In this document: positions 5,361 to 5,424 of the stretch, piece by piece | Layout of the letters: each line of letters starts with the position of its first letter | How positions within the stretch are numbered: the first letter of the stretch is position 1 | Source of the DNA: an uncultured Oceanospirillales bacterium | GTDB taxonomy: Bacteria; Pseudomonadota; Gammaproteobacteria; Pseudomonadales; Litorivicinaceae | Direction: 5' to 3' | Length of the DNA stretch: 5,424 bases | NCBI GenBank assembly: GCA_913061245.1 | Contig: CAJXTO010000107.1 | Coordinates: 1-5,424 of the forward strand | Made by a program: the position numbers and the translations under genes | Notes under the pieces: model-generated | The model's database searches: none | Told to the model about the DNA's origin: nothing | The model's input: the letters and a program-made list of their open reading frames with translations, nothing else

Positions 5361-5424
5361 TAAAAAACCCCGGTAGCTCACACCGGGGTTTCAACGTCCG
5401 ACAGGGGTCTCGTCGGAACAACGA
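5361..5424 (-). ncRNA. Candidate 3' end of a small RNA or 3' untranslated region (partial)
   Basis: On the minus strand the last bases of the window form two consecutive hairpins: TCCGAC (5397-5402) with GTCGGA (5412-5417) around a loop GAGACCCCT, then the strong terminator at 5365-5391 with a six-T run. No reading frame stays open through it on the minus strand: two frames stop inside it and the third shows no recognisable protein end. In E. coli (Spot 42, spf) and Pseudomonas (ErsA) a small RNA lies between polA and engB, with its terminator facing engB; this stretch has that position and shape relative to engB. Only the 3' part is inside the window, polA is not seen, and it could simply be the tail of a messenger RNA. 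Confidence 0.3.
5365..5391. terminator. Strong hairpin terminator after engB, best in the minus direction
   Basis: A 10-bp G+C-rich stem (AAACCCCGGT at 5365-5374 with ACCGGGGTTT at 5382-5391) closes a 7-nt loop. Read on the minus strand, the stem runs into TTTTTTATTA, a textbook intrinsic terminator for a transcript entering from the right. On the plus strand only TTT follows before CAACG, so it can end engB but less ideally. Confidence 0.85.

Noticed and set aside
5392..5423. Direct repeat CAACG at 5392-5396 and 5419-5423 as an attachment site or insertion footprint
   Set aside because: Five bases is too short to mean anything, and no mobile gene or end sequence is nearby.
1..5424. Defence system, CRISPR array, transposon or prophage genes
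   Set aside because: All reading frames of good length are assigned to metabolic, envelope or ribosome-assembly families; no repeat array, transposase, integrase or nuclease motif is seen.

Overview
The window looks like a compact stretch of a proteobacterial chromosome, most likely a gammaproteobacterium. The main evidence is a diheme cytochrome c4 gene followed by dsbA and divergent from engB, a neighbourhood I know from Pseudomonas and relatives. Base composition appears moderate (about half G+C by eye). Species cannot be told from the sequence. Coding density is very high, no stretch over 300 bases lacks a gene, and I see no mobile element, CRISPR array, tRNA or rRNA.

Layout, left to right. 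(1) A plus-strand run of four closely spaced genes (31-3371): a HAD-IB phosphatase-like hydrolase, a class II-type histone-deacetylase-fold amidohydrolase, an ArgD/AstC-type class III aminotransferase that overlaps the deacetylase gene by 8 nt, and a small exported protein of unknown function. (2) A hairpin terminator at 3381-3407 shared with the convergent minus-strand genes. (3) A minus-strand pair, cytochrome c4 then dsbA, joined by a TAATG stop/start overlap (3413-4659). (4) A 92-nt divergent promoter region, then engB on the plus strand (4752-5360). (5) A strong hairpin at 5365-5391 with its T-run on the minus strand, followed by a second small hairpin at the window edge.

How the genes fit together. 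The first three genes look co-transcribed; the aminotransferase points to arginine or ornithine metabolism, and the deacetylase's substrate is open. Cytochrome c4 (periplasmic electron transfer) and DsbA (periplasmic disulfide formation) are both envelope redox proteins. The small exported protein that converges on dsbA has exactly two cysteines after its signal peptide and is a plausible DsbA substrate. EngB is a ribosome-assembly GTPase.

Most of the window is ordinary housekeeping sequence; I did not find a clear new system. The points most worth a second look are the minus-strand hairpin pair next to engB, which sits where Spot 42 (E. coli) and ErsA (Pseudomonas) small RNAs lie between polA and engB, and the overlapping deacetylase-aminotransferase gene pair. 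Two start codons (cytochrome c4 and engB) need shortening relative to the longest reading frames, and the deacetylase start is better placed at 700.
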